Translations under genes and position numbers: made by a program
Assembly: GCA_028865235.1 (NCBI GenBank)
Contig: CP114561.1
Coordinates: 124,001-188,000 of the forward strand
DNA length: 64,000 nt
Direction of reading: 5' to 3'
Origin: Candidatus Manganitrophus sp.
GTDB lineage: Bacteria > Nitrospirota > Nitrospiria > SBBL01 > Manganitrophaceae
Notes under the pieces: generated by a model
Told to the model about the DNA's origin: nothing
Databases searched by the model: none
The model's input: only the letters and a program-made list of their open reading frames with translations
Shown: one piece after another, positions 46,351 to 55,154 of the stretch
Layout of the letters: each line of letters starts with the position of its first letter
Position numbering within the stretch: the stretch's first letter is position 1

Positions 46351-46863
46351 ATGAAGCAAAACAAAAGAGGGAAGAACGACGTCTCCCGGATTTTGGTCCC
46401 GACCGATTTCTCCGAGTGCTCATCCGATGCGCTTGATTATGCAATGGCCCTGGCCAAGCCGCTTAACGCGGAACTTATTTTGGCCCATGTGATCGAGCCG
46501 TTCCCGTATACGGCGGTGAATGCGATCGCCTTCATCAATTATGAGGAGCGCCTGATTCCTGAAGCCCGGTCGCTGCTCGATGAGCTGTCGAAGCGGCCTC
46601 TCAGAGAAAAGCTTTCGGTGGAAACACATCTGAGCACCGGGATCGCTTCTCGGGAGATCATCAGACTGGCTGAACGTGAAGAGGCAGACCTGATCGTGAT
46701 GGGAACCCACGGCCGCACCGGAATCGATCATCTCTTCACCGGCAGCGTCGCGGAAAAGGTGGTCCGTCTTTCGCCCTGCCCCGTTCTGACCGTTCACTTC
46801 CGGTCGGCCGGCTCCAAGCGAAAGACGGCCGCGCCGAAACGAAAGGTCACCGCCCGGTCGTAA
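46351..46863 (+). CDS. Universal stress protein
   Basis: This is 170 residues from ATG 46351 with GGAG upstream. The UspA fold is seen in RILVPTDFSECSSDALDYA and the ATP-binding signature GTHGRTGIDHLFTGSVAEKV. A basic tail (SKRKTAAPKRKVTARS) follows. It lies 22 bases after the YbaK-type gene, in a run of stress-linked genes. Confidence 0.93.
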   Translation: MKQNKRGKNDVSRILVPTDFSECSSDALDYAMALAKPLNAELILAHVIEPFPYTAVNAIAFINYEERLIPEARSLLDELSKRPLREKLSVETHLSTGIASREIIRLAEREEADLIVMGTHGRTGIDHLFTGSVAEKVVRLSPCPVLTVHFRSAGSKRKTAAPKRKVTARS

Positions 46864-46922
46864 ACATTGATCAGATACAAGCAAACGTATCGGTTCAACG
46901 CGGTGGAGAGAAGGACTCGTCA

Positions 46923-47513
46923 ATGCTGGAATTTCCGAAACGATGGCTCGGAGCGTCTGTCTGTGCTCTCTTCGTGGCCGTCATCCTCTCCGGTATGGTT
47001 GCCGGGGCGGGTGATCCGGTCACAGGTCGAGACTACACCGGCGCATGCGGGAGCTGTCATGGATCGAAAGGGATCAGCACCAACCCGATGATTCCCAGCC
47101 TGGCGGGCCAGGACCGCTCCTACCTGGTCGGTCAGCTTCAAGACTATCGGCAGGGGCAGCGGCGGCATGCGGCCATGGAAGGAATCATTCTAACGCTGAC
47201 CGACGGAGACATCGCATACATGGCGACGCATTATGCGAAACAGGCGTCGATGGCCAGTAAGAAACAATTTATCTTCAAAAAAGGAGAGGAAGGGGAGCGC
47301 TTTTACAAAGCGTGCAAAGGATGTCACGGCGATCGCGCCGAAGGTCGTGACGGGATTCCTCGCCTGGCCGGTCAGCAAGCGGTTTATCTTGAGAGGACAC
47401 TCCTTGCCTATCAGTCCGGGGAGCGGTCGGCGCCCGGAATGAATGAGGTGGTGATCCCTTTGACCCCGGAGCAGGTGAAAGCCCTCTCACGGTTCCTTTC
47501 GTCGCTCAGATGA
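46923..47513 (+). CDS. Diheme cytochrome c (c4/class I type)
   Basis: This is 196 residues with an N-terminal signal peptide (ASVCALFVAVILSGMVAGAG) and two CxxCH heme sites: C42-C45-H46 (CGSCH) and C131-C134-H135 (CKGCH). Likely axial methionines lie in NPMIPSLAGQD and in PGMNEVVIPLT. It is a periplasmic electron carrier of the c4 type that could feed a terminal oxidase or peroxidase. Confidence 0.93.
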   Translation: MLEFPKRWLGASVCALFVAVILSGMVAGAGDPVTGRDYTGACGSCHGSKGISTNPMIPSLAGQDRSYLVGQLQDYRQGQRRHAAMEGIILTLTDGDIAYMATHYAKQASMASKKQFIFKKGEEGERFYKACKGCHGDRAEGRDGIPRLAGQQAVYLERTLLAYQSGERSAPGMNEVVIPLTPEQVKALSRFLSSLR

Positions 47514-47619
47514 AAGACCCGGTTGGGCCGACAAAACACCCCGATTGAGGGATTGAGATAATTCCAGAGCACCGGCAAGATAGAACTAGGATCGATTGGT
47601 AAACCAAGGAGGAGGCGCC

Positions 47620-48161
47620 ATGAGAATAAGACGGAATCATCAATGGATCGGAATGGGTCTGATCCTTCTCTTCCTCATCGTGGGATCGGCCTCCGCGCAG
47701 GTGGAAGTCTCCAAAAAGGCCGAGATACGGGCCGATCAAGATGAGATCGATGCGATTCTGTATACCTTCGATCAGGCGGAGGAGGCACTGCAAGCGAAGA
47801 ATCTTTCCGTGATCATGACAATTTATTCCGACGGTTATCAGAATCGCGGTCTGCGAAAGGGGGATACTTCCCGGATCTGGCAGGATCTCTTCAATCGATA
47901 TGACCGGCTCTCTTCCCACCACCATTTCTCGCGGATCGTTGTCGACCCCGACGGAACAAAGGCGAAAGTGACCTGCACCGGAGCGCTCCTTGGGGTTTCG
48001 GTCTTCAAAAGGGAGACCGTGCGGAGCCGGTGCAAATCGATACCTGGTTCGAGGCAAACCACTATTTGGTGTTGGAAGAGGGGGCGTGGCGGATTGTCGG
48101 GCATGATCCGTCGGAAAAGGAGCGGGACCTCTTCGGATCGGCGATTCACCTATTGTTCTGA
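47620..48161 (+). CDS. Secreted NTF2/SnoaL-like protein, frameshifted
   Basis: This is a protein of about 180 residues with a signal peptide (GMGLILLFLIVGSASA) and a cone-shaped NTF2-like domain (DQAEEALQAKNLSVIMTIYSDGYQN). A one-base deletion near 48003-48008 breaks the frame; repaired, the tail reads VQIDTWFEANHYLVLEEGAW and ends at 48161. As printed, the open frame continues wrongly into the next gene. The ATG at 47620 follows AAGGAGGAGG. Ligand unknown. Confidence 0.75.
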
Positions 48162-48174
48162 AAGGAGGGAGAGA

Positions 48175-48705
48175 ATGCAGCTTCCATTAAAAATCACGGA
48201 TCGGAGCATGAATCTTTCAGAGGCAGCGAGAGAGGATATTCGGGAGAAAGCGGAGCATCTCAATAAATATTATGACCGGATCATCCGGTGTGAGGTGACT
48301 GTGGACGCACCGCACCGTCATCAGTTGAAAGGGTTGCCCTACGATGTGCGGATCAACATTACTATTCCCGAAGCGGAATTTATCATCAAGCGTGAATCGA
48401 ATGAAGACCTCTACGTCGTTATTCGAGATGCGTTCGATGCAGCGCGACGCCGTTTGGAGGAAGTCGCCCGCCGAAAGAGGGGGGAGGTCAAAAGGCATGA
48501 ATCGTCCCTGAAGGGTCGGGTTGTTCGTATCTTTTCTGAAGAAGGCTACGGTTTTTTGGAAGCGCCGGACGGACGGGAGATTTACTTCCACCGAAATAGC
48601 GTATTAAACGGCGGCTTCAAGCAGCTGACGATCGGATCGGAGGTCCGCTTTGCCGAGGAGGAGGGAGAGAAGGGACCTCAGGCGAGCACCGTGGTAAGCA
48701 TATAA
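48175..48705 (+). CDS. HPF-type ribosome hibernation domain fused to a cold-shock domain
   Basis: This is 176 residues from ATG 48175, with AAGGAGGGAG upstream. Residues 1-105 are an HPF domain (IRCEVTVDAPHRHQLKGLPYD, AFDAARRRLEEVARRKRG). Residues 112-175 are a cold-shock/OB domain (GRVVRIFSEEGYGFLEAPDGRE, IYFHRNSVL). The usual long HPF has a different dimerisation tail, so this is an unusual pairing that puts a single-stranded RNA binder on a ribosome binder. A stand-alone paralog is at 17.9 kb. Confidence 0.88.
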   Translation: MQLPLKITDRSMNLSEAAREDIREKAEHLNKYYDRIIRCEVTVDAPHRHQLKGLPYDVRINITIPEAEFIIKRESNEDLYVVIRDAFDAARRRLEEVARRKRGEVKRHESSLKGRVVRIFSEEGYGFLEAPDGREIYFHRNSVLNGGFKQLTIGSEVRFAEEEGEKGPQASTVVSI

Positions 48706-48726
48706 AATTCTGGAAGAGGAGAAACG

Positions 48727-49014
48727 ATGATGTATTTTAGAAATCGCCGGCATGCGGCGGCCCTTCTTTCAATCCGCACAAAGCGGCCGAAGAAGATCAT
48801 CGTTGCCACGGCGGTGGCGCCGTATGACAGTCTCCAAAAGATTCAAGAGCTGGCCGACGAGGTCGTCTGCCTGGACGTGCCCCGGAATTTTAATGCGGTG
48901 GGAGATTTCTTTCAGGAGTTTTCTCAAGTCACCGATGAAGAGGTGATCGACCTTCTCCGGCAAGGCAGATCCGAATCGGAGAAGACGAAATTGATGAGCG
49001 AGGTGTTGCCATGA
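48727..49014 (+). pseudogene. Internally deleted phosphoribosyltransferase-like gene
   Basis: The start MYFRNRRHAAALLS resembles the first residues of orotate-type phosphoribosyltransferases found in stress gene clusters. The rest (KRPKKIIVATAVAPYDSLQ to QVTDEEVIDLL) is their C-terminal third. The central part with the PRPP-binding DDxxTxG-type motif is absent, leaving 95 residues in frame. It has a ribosome site (GGAG) and overlaps the next gene by ATGA, so it may still be translated, but cannot be catalytic. Confidence 0.65.
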
Positions 49015-49529
49015 CAACAAAAACAAGAGGGAGCGGAATTAGAAGGCCGGGCGGAGAGCGGATTACCCACTGGCTTGGGCTGCAGAAAGAATATTTGCAC
49101 GATACTTACAAGGCACGCGGCAAACCGGCGTCGCCGACGGTGTGTCCCGAGTGCGGGGCGATCTTCCGCAGGGGCCGGTGGTGCTGGGGGCTGCGTCCCG
49201 CCAATTCAAATGAGGAAACCTGCCCCGCCTGCCATCGGATCCGGGATCGTTATCCCGCCGGGATCCTTCATCTGAGCGGACCGTTTTTCAAGACTCACAA
49301 AGAAGAAATATTAAACCTGGTCCGCCATAAGGAAGCCGAAGCGAAGCGGGAACATCCTCTTTGCCGGATCATCTCGATCGACGAAGAGGAACAGGGGGTG
49401 ACCGTGACGACGACCGACACCCATCTTCCCCGCCGGATCGGCGAGGCGCTCTGGCATGCCTATCATGGGGAGCTCGATCTCCATTATGGGCAGGACCCGA
49501 GGTTGATCCAGATGAGTTGGAAGGCGTAG
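49011..49529 (+). CDS. BCAM0308-type zinc-binding protein
   Basis: This is 172 residues with two CxxC pairs (CPECG and CPACH) forming a zinc ribbon around WCWGLRP. A basic and acidic C-terminal domain follows that ends LDLHYGQDPRLIQMSWKA. It matches an uncharacterised family found beside stress and phosphoribosyltransferase genes, and resembles the N-terminus of ribosome-export factor NMD3. Its ATG overlaps the stop of the preceding fragment. Confidence 0.75.
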   Translation: MTTKTRGSGIRRPGGERITHWLGLQKEYLHDTYKARGKPASPTVCPECGAIFRRGRWCWGLRPANSNEETCPACHRIRDRYPAGILHLSGPFFKTHKEEILNLVRHKEAEAKREHPLCRIISIDEEEQGVTVTTTDTHLPRRIGEALWHAYHGELDLHYGQDPRLIQMSWKA

Positions 49530-49548
49530 ATGAGAGCGGTCCTATTCG

Positions 49549-50607
49549 TCAGCAGATCCGTGGGAGTTGGTTGCCGGCCAACATGTCTACCCTTCGGTCG
49601 GTCCCGATCGTGCTTTTCATGACGACGGAGACGCCGCCGTCCTCGGTGACGCGGCCGATGAGGGAGGCGTGGGTCCCTAAAGGATCGGCGCGCAGAATCG
49701 ATAAGGCGCGCTCGGCATCGCGCGGGGCGACAAAGGCGACGAACCGTCCCTCATTCGCGACATAGAGCGGATCGAGGCCCAATATTTCACACGCCCCCCG
49801 GACCGCTTCTTGGATCGGAATTTGATCCTCCTCGATTCGGATCGTCACCTCTGCCGCTTCCGCAATTTCGTTCAAGGCGCTGGCCAAGCCCCCGCGGGTG
49901 AGATCGCGCAGGCAGTGGACCTCGATCCCTTGGGAGAGAAGCATTTCAACGAGGCCGGCCAGCGGGGCCGAGTCGCTCTCGATCGCCGTATCGAACGCCA
50001 ATCCCTCTCGGGCCGCCATGATGGCGATGCCGTGCCGTCCGAGATCGCCGTTGACGAGGAGAAGATCCCCCGGCCGGACCGCTCCCGGCCCGATCTTTTG
50101 AGAATGCCGCTTGATCCCGATCCCGGCGGTGTTGATGAAGATCCCGTCCCCTTTTCCGCGATCGACGACTTTGGTGTCTCCGGTGACGATCCGGACGCCC
50201 GATCGCTCCGCCGCCCGCTGCATCGAGACAACCACCCGCCAGAGTGTTTCCATCGGAAGCCCTTCTTCCAAAATAAACCCGACGCTGAGATAAAGCGGAT
50301 CGGCCCCGGCCATCGCCAGGTCGTTGACGGTTCCGTGGACCGCGAGTGAGCCGATATCTCCCCCCGGGAAGAAGAGAGGGTGAACGACGTAAGAGTCGGT
50401 GGTAAAGGCGGTCTCGCCGTTTAATGAGAAGAGAGCGGCATCGTGAAGAAGAGAGGGGGAGGCCGGACCGAAGACCGGCAGAAACATCTTTTCAATAAGC
50501 TGCTTCATCAACCGCCCTCCCCCGCCGTGGGCGAGGAGAATCTGCGGGTACTCTTGGATGGGGATCGGGCAGGAAGGGGATTCCATTTGCCATTTTCCAT
50601 TGATCAT
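49549..50607 (-). CDS. hypE: Hydrogenase maturation protein HypE
   Basis: This is about 345-352 residues. It has [38 protein letters not shown] (ATP-binding PurM-like domain), [14 protein letters not shown] and the obligatory C-terminal cysteine in LPRIC, where the carbamoyl group is dehydrated to cyanide for the Ni-Fe site. The first codons come from an A/T repeat (INGKWQ), and the true start may be either ATG 50607 or the ATG at 50586. It is cut off from hypD by about 3 kb of other DNA. Confidence 0.93.
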   Translation of the reverse strand: MINGKWQMESPSCPIPIQEYPQILLAHGGGGRLMKQLIEKMFLPVFGPASPSLLHDAALFSLNGETAFTTDSYVVHPLFFPGGDIGSLAVHGTVNDLAMAGADPLYLSVGFILEEGLPMETLWRVVVSMQRAAERSGVRIVTGDTKVVDRGKGDGIFINTAGIGIKRHSQKIGPGAVRPGDLLLVNGDLGRHGIAIMAAREGLAFDTAIESDSAPLAGLVEMLLSQGIEVHCLRDLTRGGLASALNEIAEAAEVTIRIEEDQIPIQEAVRGACEILGLDPLYVANEGRFVAFVAPRDAERALSILRADPLGTHASLIGRVTEDGGVSVVMKSTIGTDRRVDMLAGNQLPRIC

Positions 50608-51413
50608 TATGCCCTCAACAATGGAACAAGCACGGGGATCAGCACGGTCGCACCATCCATTAGGGCGTGCGCAATCGCGAGCGGAACCAGCCGGCGGAGT
50701 CGCAGATACAAAAGCGTTTCGAAGACGGCGGATGGCGCTGACGCCAACAGCCGAAACGCCATGAACATCGTGTCAAAAGTCAACGGCATGAAAGCATGTT
50801 GCAGGGACCAGGCGAACGCCACAACTGCGATCGCCACGCTCGTACTCCGACAAAGAACCTGGAAGCGGGGTACCAGATAGCCGTTATAGGTCATCTGCTC
50901 CGTTAGCCCCCAAATGAACGGGAACACCAGCACGCCATAGAGAGCAGCCGGCAATGGCAGGCCTCCCAAGAGGTACGGCGGCCTGAGTGTCCCGTACACG
51001 ATCCAGCCTGCCGCATAGGTGCCACCGAAAATGAATACGAGGCTCACAGGGATGAGTGCGAAGCCGAGCAGCGTATCGCGGACGAGGCGTGCTCGCTCGA
51101 AGCCGACAAGATCGAACAGGCCGATGCCCTCGCGGCGCGTGAGCCGCCACAGCAGCGCCAGGCATCCGGCGTCGATGAATGTCCCGTACACCGGCAGCCA
51201 TGGCTCGGCGTCATGCCATGGAGTCGGCGACGCCCGCATGGCGAAGACGGCCGCGACAACGGCTTGCGCTCCCGCGCCAAAAGCTGCGCGCGCAAACAGC
51301 ATCAGTGCCGGACCGCGCCACGTCAGCGTTCCCGCCTCCCGCCGCCGAAGAAGGGCCCCGTGGGAATTCGGGTCCAGGAATGGAATCGTAGTGTCCTTAG
51401 TGAAGATCTGCAC
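50607..51413 (-). CDS. CPBP-type membrane protease, possibly degenerate
   Basis: This is 268 residues with about seven hydrophobic helices. The C-terminal half resembles CPBP/Abi intramembrane proteases: [16 protein letters not shown] in the place of the catalytic EExxxR motif and SLQHAFMPL in the place of the histidine motif. The missing second glutamate and arginine cast doubt on activity. Its stop overlaps the hypE start (TAATG), but codon use and content differ from the hyp genes. It lies inside the segment that interrupts the hyp operon. Confidence 0.7.
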   Translation of the reverse strand: MQIFTKDTTIPFLDPNSHGALLRRREAGTLTWRGPALMLFARAAFGAGAQAVVAAVFAMRASPTPWHDAEPWLPVYGTFIDAGCLALLWRLTRREGIGLFDLVGFERARLVRDTLLGFALIPVSLVFIFGGTYAAGWIVYGTLRPPYLLGGLPLPAALYGVLVFPFIWGLTEQMTYNGYLVPRFQVLCRSTSVAIAVVAFAWSLQHAFMPLTFDTMFMAFRLLASAPSAVFETLLYLRLRRLVPLAIAHALMDGATVLIPVLVPLLRA

Positions 51414-51534
51414 GGGTGAATCTTCCGCGATCCTTGGAAGAGCGCTGCCTAACGCTTTGTTGAGCCGCGCGGGCCACGAACATTAAACCCTGCGCCGCCG
51501 TCCCACCGCGTCTGAGAAAATGAGGAGAAAATGA

Positions 51535-51584
51535 GGGTCAGAGTACTTTTTTGGAAAAGACCCTCGTCTAAAGTACTCTGACCC
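51535..51584. repeat. REP-like inverted repeat
   Basis: Arms GGGTCAGAGTACTTT (51535-51549) and its exact complement (51570-51584) flank a 20-base spacer. This sequence type is widespread as a REP palindrome associated with IS200-like (RAYT) transposases. No transposase is present nearby, so this is a solitary copy. Confidence 0.75.
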
Positions 51585-51659
51585 CAATTCTTCAAACTGA
51601 GCGGTCCCTCTTTTTCCTCTTTAAAATAAATTTGTCCCCCTTATATATAAGTATAAGGG

Positions 51660-52814
51660 TTAAACTCCCGCCGCGACAGCCTTTGCGAGTGCCTGCCAGG
51701 CGTTTGAGAAAGCATCTGTGCTCTCCACATTGCTGAGCATGTACTCCTCATTCATACCCGTGTCTGATGTTATGACTAGCTTGCCGTACTCCGCGATGGG
51801 AATCTCAAAGTTGCCTTTGAACCGCTTGTCTGGTGAGCCGTCCTTGTTAGACTTTGCCCAAGTACTGCCGACGACCTTGGAGTCACGAGGAATGGGATCG
51901 GTCTCGATAAAGCGTGTGGCGGCGAATGCCAACTGAGTCTGTTTGTACTCGAGAAGGGCAAAGCTCTCTGCCCCCACGAAATAGAGCACAAAAGCCGGAT
52001 AGAAGTAGATGTCTCCGCCATTGGCGTTCTGGAGATGAGGAACGCTCCATTCGGATTCGATCAGTTCACACTTGCCGAGCTTGAACGTCACCGGCCTTCG
52101 CTCGACGGTCCTTGTTGCAGTGGTTCTCTCCGCGAGGCGGTTTGTAGTTCGCTGACCTACCGTATCCCAGATAGAGTGCGACTTAGCCATGGAGGTGAAA
52201 CGATCGCACACAAGGTGAAAGGCCTCCTTCACACGGGGCGGCAGGTCAATTTGGGTTTGCAGACGCGCAAGTTGCTCTTGTTGCTCAAGCTCGGTGCGAC
52301 GAGCTGTGGTCTCCTCCGCTGCAAGCCGCAGGTACTCGAACTTCGCCTTGAACAAGCGCCGGAACAGCCACCCGTTGCTCCATTTGTTGAACTTGCCAAC
52401 TGCACCCGACTCCTCGGTGCGCCGCTGCCCAAGTTCACGGACAATCTCGGCATGCTCCTGACGCGCTCGCTCCAAAAGGCTCTTGAACTCAGCCAGTCCA
52501 GGCGTGGTGAGGATGCCGGAACTAGCACTTCTGATTTCCTGAAGCTCTGGGGCTGACTGGACCGGATCAGGTTGAGGCGAGGTTGGAGTTGGATCGCGCG
52601 CTGGATCGCCCGACGGCTGGCCACCGCTACCCCCGGTCAGCGAGTGGCGAAACGACAGGCCGGTACCTGGGACGTTTGCGGTGAACGAAGGACCGCGCGG
52701 TCCAGCCGTTAGGCGAACGGGGCCAACGCCGACGGAAGTAGAGACTCCGCTCGGCGACAGCGTAAGACGAACACCGGGAAACGGCGAGAAGGATTTTCTG
52801 AATCGCCAGCTCAT
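51660..52814 (-). CDS. DUF4236 domain protein
   Basis: This is 384 residues. The N-terminal 50 residues (MSWRFRKSFSPFPGVRLTLS, then GTGLSFRHS) are the DUF4236 domain. A P/S-rich linker follows, then a coiled-coil stretch and a beta-rich C-terminal domain. The family is often near mobile DNA and its role is unknown. It lies within the segment interrupting the hyp operon. Upstream sequence holds no clear promoter. Confidence 0.8.
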   Translation of the reverse strand: MSWRFRKSFSPFPGVRLTLSPSGVSTSVGVGPVRLTAGPRGPSFTANVPGTGLSFRHSLTGGSGGQPSGDPARDPTPTSPQPDPVQSAPELQEIRSASSGILTTPGLAEFKSLLERARQEHAEIVRELGQRRTEESGAVGKFNKWSNGWLFRRLFKAKFEYLRLAAEETTARRTELEQQEQLARLQTQIDLPPRVKEAFHLVCDRFTSMAKSHSIWDTVGQRTTNRLAERTTATRTVERRPVTFKLGKCELIESEWSVPHLQNANGGDIYFYPAFVLYFVGAESFALLEYKQTQLAFAATRFIETDPIPRDSKVVGSTWAKSNKDGSPDKRFKGNFEIPIAEYGKLVITSDTGMNEEYMLSNVESTDAFSNAWQALAKAVAAGV

Positions 52815-53032
52815 AGTTCCTTCCGGGGGTCTAACCAGTTATTAGATAGTTATACTTCCAGACAATAGCAAAATGCTTATAATGGGTCAAGAAATGAAGT
52901 CTCTGTCGGAGTTCATTATCCCTTAAAATGACCAATATGCGATTTTGGATATTAGTCATCTAGGCTGATATCGATGCTTCCTATCCCTGACGATATTTTA
53001 AACACGCACGCGCATCGCATGGTTCGCTTCCG

Positions 53033-53226
53033 CTCACGACGTGAGAAGAGGCACTTCGTGCTCTATGGATATCGGCACATTCCCCGCCCCTTGGGGCGGG
53101 GTTAGACGCGCGAATAAAAATAGATGTTTTCTCATTTCGGGTCGAAGATGGCTTTGCGATGTGAGGAGAAGTACTTCGTACCCGATTTATAACTGCACAT
53201 TCCCCCCTGATTGCGGAGGGGAATCT
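53033..53226 (+). repeat. Two-copy, 120-base-spaced structured element
   Basis: Copies at 53041-53100 and 53161-53220 align without gaps with 44 of 60 bases identical. Both can fold a small hairpin with a TTC loop: GCAC/GTGC in copy 1 and GTAC/GTAC in copy 2, a compensatory C-G to T-A change. Both end with a GC-rich hairpin (CCCCGCCCC with GGGGCGGGG in copy 1, weaker in copy 2). An extra dyad CTCAC/GTGAG (53033-53045) precedes copy 1. The interval 52815-53340 has no gene; this element is its main content. Confidence 0.65.
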
Positions 53227-53340
53227 TCAAACAATATGAAACATCCTAAAAAACGGGCGATTCCCGTTTCTCGCTACGCCGATTTCCACCTGAGGGTTCC
53301 ATTTTCCATTTCCCATTGATCATTTTTCATTTTCCATTTG

Positions 53341-53815
<475 letters not shown>

Positions 53816-53820
53816 TTCTT

Positions 53821-54903
53821 TTATGCCCTATATCGATAATACGCCGCGCAGGCTCCTTCGGACGAAACCATTGTCGCGCCGAGCGGATGCTCCGGGGTGC
53901 AGCGGCCACCGAAGGCGGGGCACTCATTCGGCTTCTTCAGTCCTTGGAGAATCAAACCGCTGAGGCACTCCGATGCTGTTTCAGCCTCTTTCTCCTTCAG
54001 CCCGAATCGCCAGACGGCGTCAAAGATTTCATACCGGCCGCTCAATCCGAGCCCGCTCTGCGGGATCTCGCCGACCCCGCGCCATCGGCGGGGAACGATC
54101 CGGAAGACCTCCCGGATCAACTGTTGCGCCGGTTGGTTCCCCTCGCGCCGGACGGAGCGGGTGTATTGGTTCTCGACCTCACAACGTCCTTCCTCCAGCT
54201 GTTTGATGCAGAGGTAAATTCCTTGAAGAATGTCGATCGGCTCGAATCCGGTGACGACGATCGGAACCCGATAGCGAACGGCGATCGGTTCATATTCGGT
54301 ATACCCCATCACCGTGCAGACATGCCCCGCGGCGAGAAAGCCTTGGACGAGACGGTCCGGGGAGGAGAGGATCGCCTCCATCGCCGGCGGGACCAGGACA
54401 TGGGAGACGAGCATGGAAAAATTTTTAATCCCATGTCGCTCGGCCTGATAAACCGCCATTGCCGTGGCGGGGGCGGTCGTTTCGAACCCGACGGCAAAGA
54501 AGACGATCTCCCGCGCCGGGTGGGCCTTCGCGACCTGCAGGACGTCGAGCGGGGAGTAGACGATCCGGACGTCTCCGCCGCGCGCCTTCGCCGAAAGCAA
54601 ATCTCCCGACGTTCCGGGAACCCGGAGCATGTCGCCGAAAGAGCAGAGAATGACATCGGACCGGGAGGTCAGCACAATGGCCAGGTCGATCAGCTCGACC
54701 GGGGTCACACAGACGGGGCACCCCGGACCGTGCAGGAGGGTAATCTCTTTCGGCAGCAGCGCATCGATCCCGAACTTCACGATGGCATGCGTCTGGCCGC
54801 CGCAGATCTCCATCACGGTCCAGGGCCGCGTCACGATCCGGGCAATGGCGTCCGCATATCCCCGCGCCGCTTCGGCCTCGCGGTATTCGTCGATGTACTT
54901 CAC
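53821..54903 (-). CDS. hypD: Hydrogenase maturation protein HypD
   Basis: This is 360 residues with the classical motifs [47 protein letters not shown] and [18 protein letters not shown] (the [4Fe-4S] cysteines). HypD with HypC carries the Fe(CN)2CO unit assembled from HypE cyanide. It overlaps hypC by 4 bases. Confidence 0.97.
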   Translation of the reverse strand: MKYIDEYREAEAARGYADAIARIVTRPWTVMEICGGQTHAIVKFGIDALLPKEITLLHGPGCPVCVTPVELIDLAIVLTSRSDVILCSFGDMLRVPGTSGDLLSAKARGGDVRIVYSPLDVLQVAKAHPAREIVFFAVGFETTAPATAMAVYQAERHGIKNFSMLVSHVLVPPAMEAILSSPDRLVQGFLAAGHVCTVMGYTEYEPIAVRYRVPIVVTGFEPIDILQGIYLCIKQLEEGRCEVENQYTRSVRREGNQPAQQLIREVFRIVPRRWRGVGEIPQSGLGLSGRYEIFDAVWRFGLKEKEAETASECLSGLILQGLKKPNECPAFGGRCTPEHPLGATMVSSEGACAAYYRYRA

Positions 54904-55151
54904 CCCATCTCCTCCGATTCTCTGAGGGCGTCCATCTCTTTCAGATACTCGAAGACACGGGTCGCCTCTTTCTCATCGACGATGCTGATGGCGAACCCGA
55001 CATGAACGATCACGTAATCACCGACCTTCGCCTCGGGGAGGTAGGCGAGATGAACCTCCTTCACGATCCCGCCGAATTGAACCTTACCGATCCGGAGAAT
55101 CGGCTCCGCTCCTTCGATGCTGAGAACTTTTCCAGGAACCGCGAGACACAT
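54900..55151 (-). CDS. hypC: Hydrogenase maturation chaperone HypC
   Basis: This is 83 residues starting MCLAVPGKV, with the essential Cys2. It has [18 protein letters not shown] in the middle. It binds HypD and the immature large subunit. The gene lies 3 bases after hypF and overlaps hypD. Confidence 0.97.
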   Translation of the reverse strand: MCLAVPGKVLSIEGAEPILRIGKVQFGGIVKEVHLAYLPEAKVGDYVIVHVGFAISIVDEKEATRVFEYLKEMDALRESEEMG

Positions 55152-55154
55152 CGT

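Noticed and set aside
47596-48705. A single 369-residue protein joining the NTF2-like domain to HPF
   Set aside because: The join results from a one-base deletion near 48005; both genes have their own start and ribosome site.
53033-53226. CRISPR array
   Set aside because: Only two imperfect copies, long units with internal hairpins, no uniform spacers and no cas genes.
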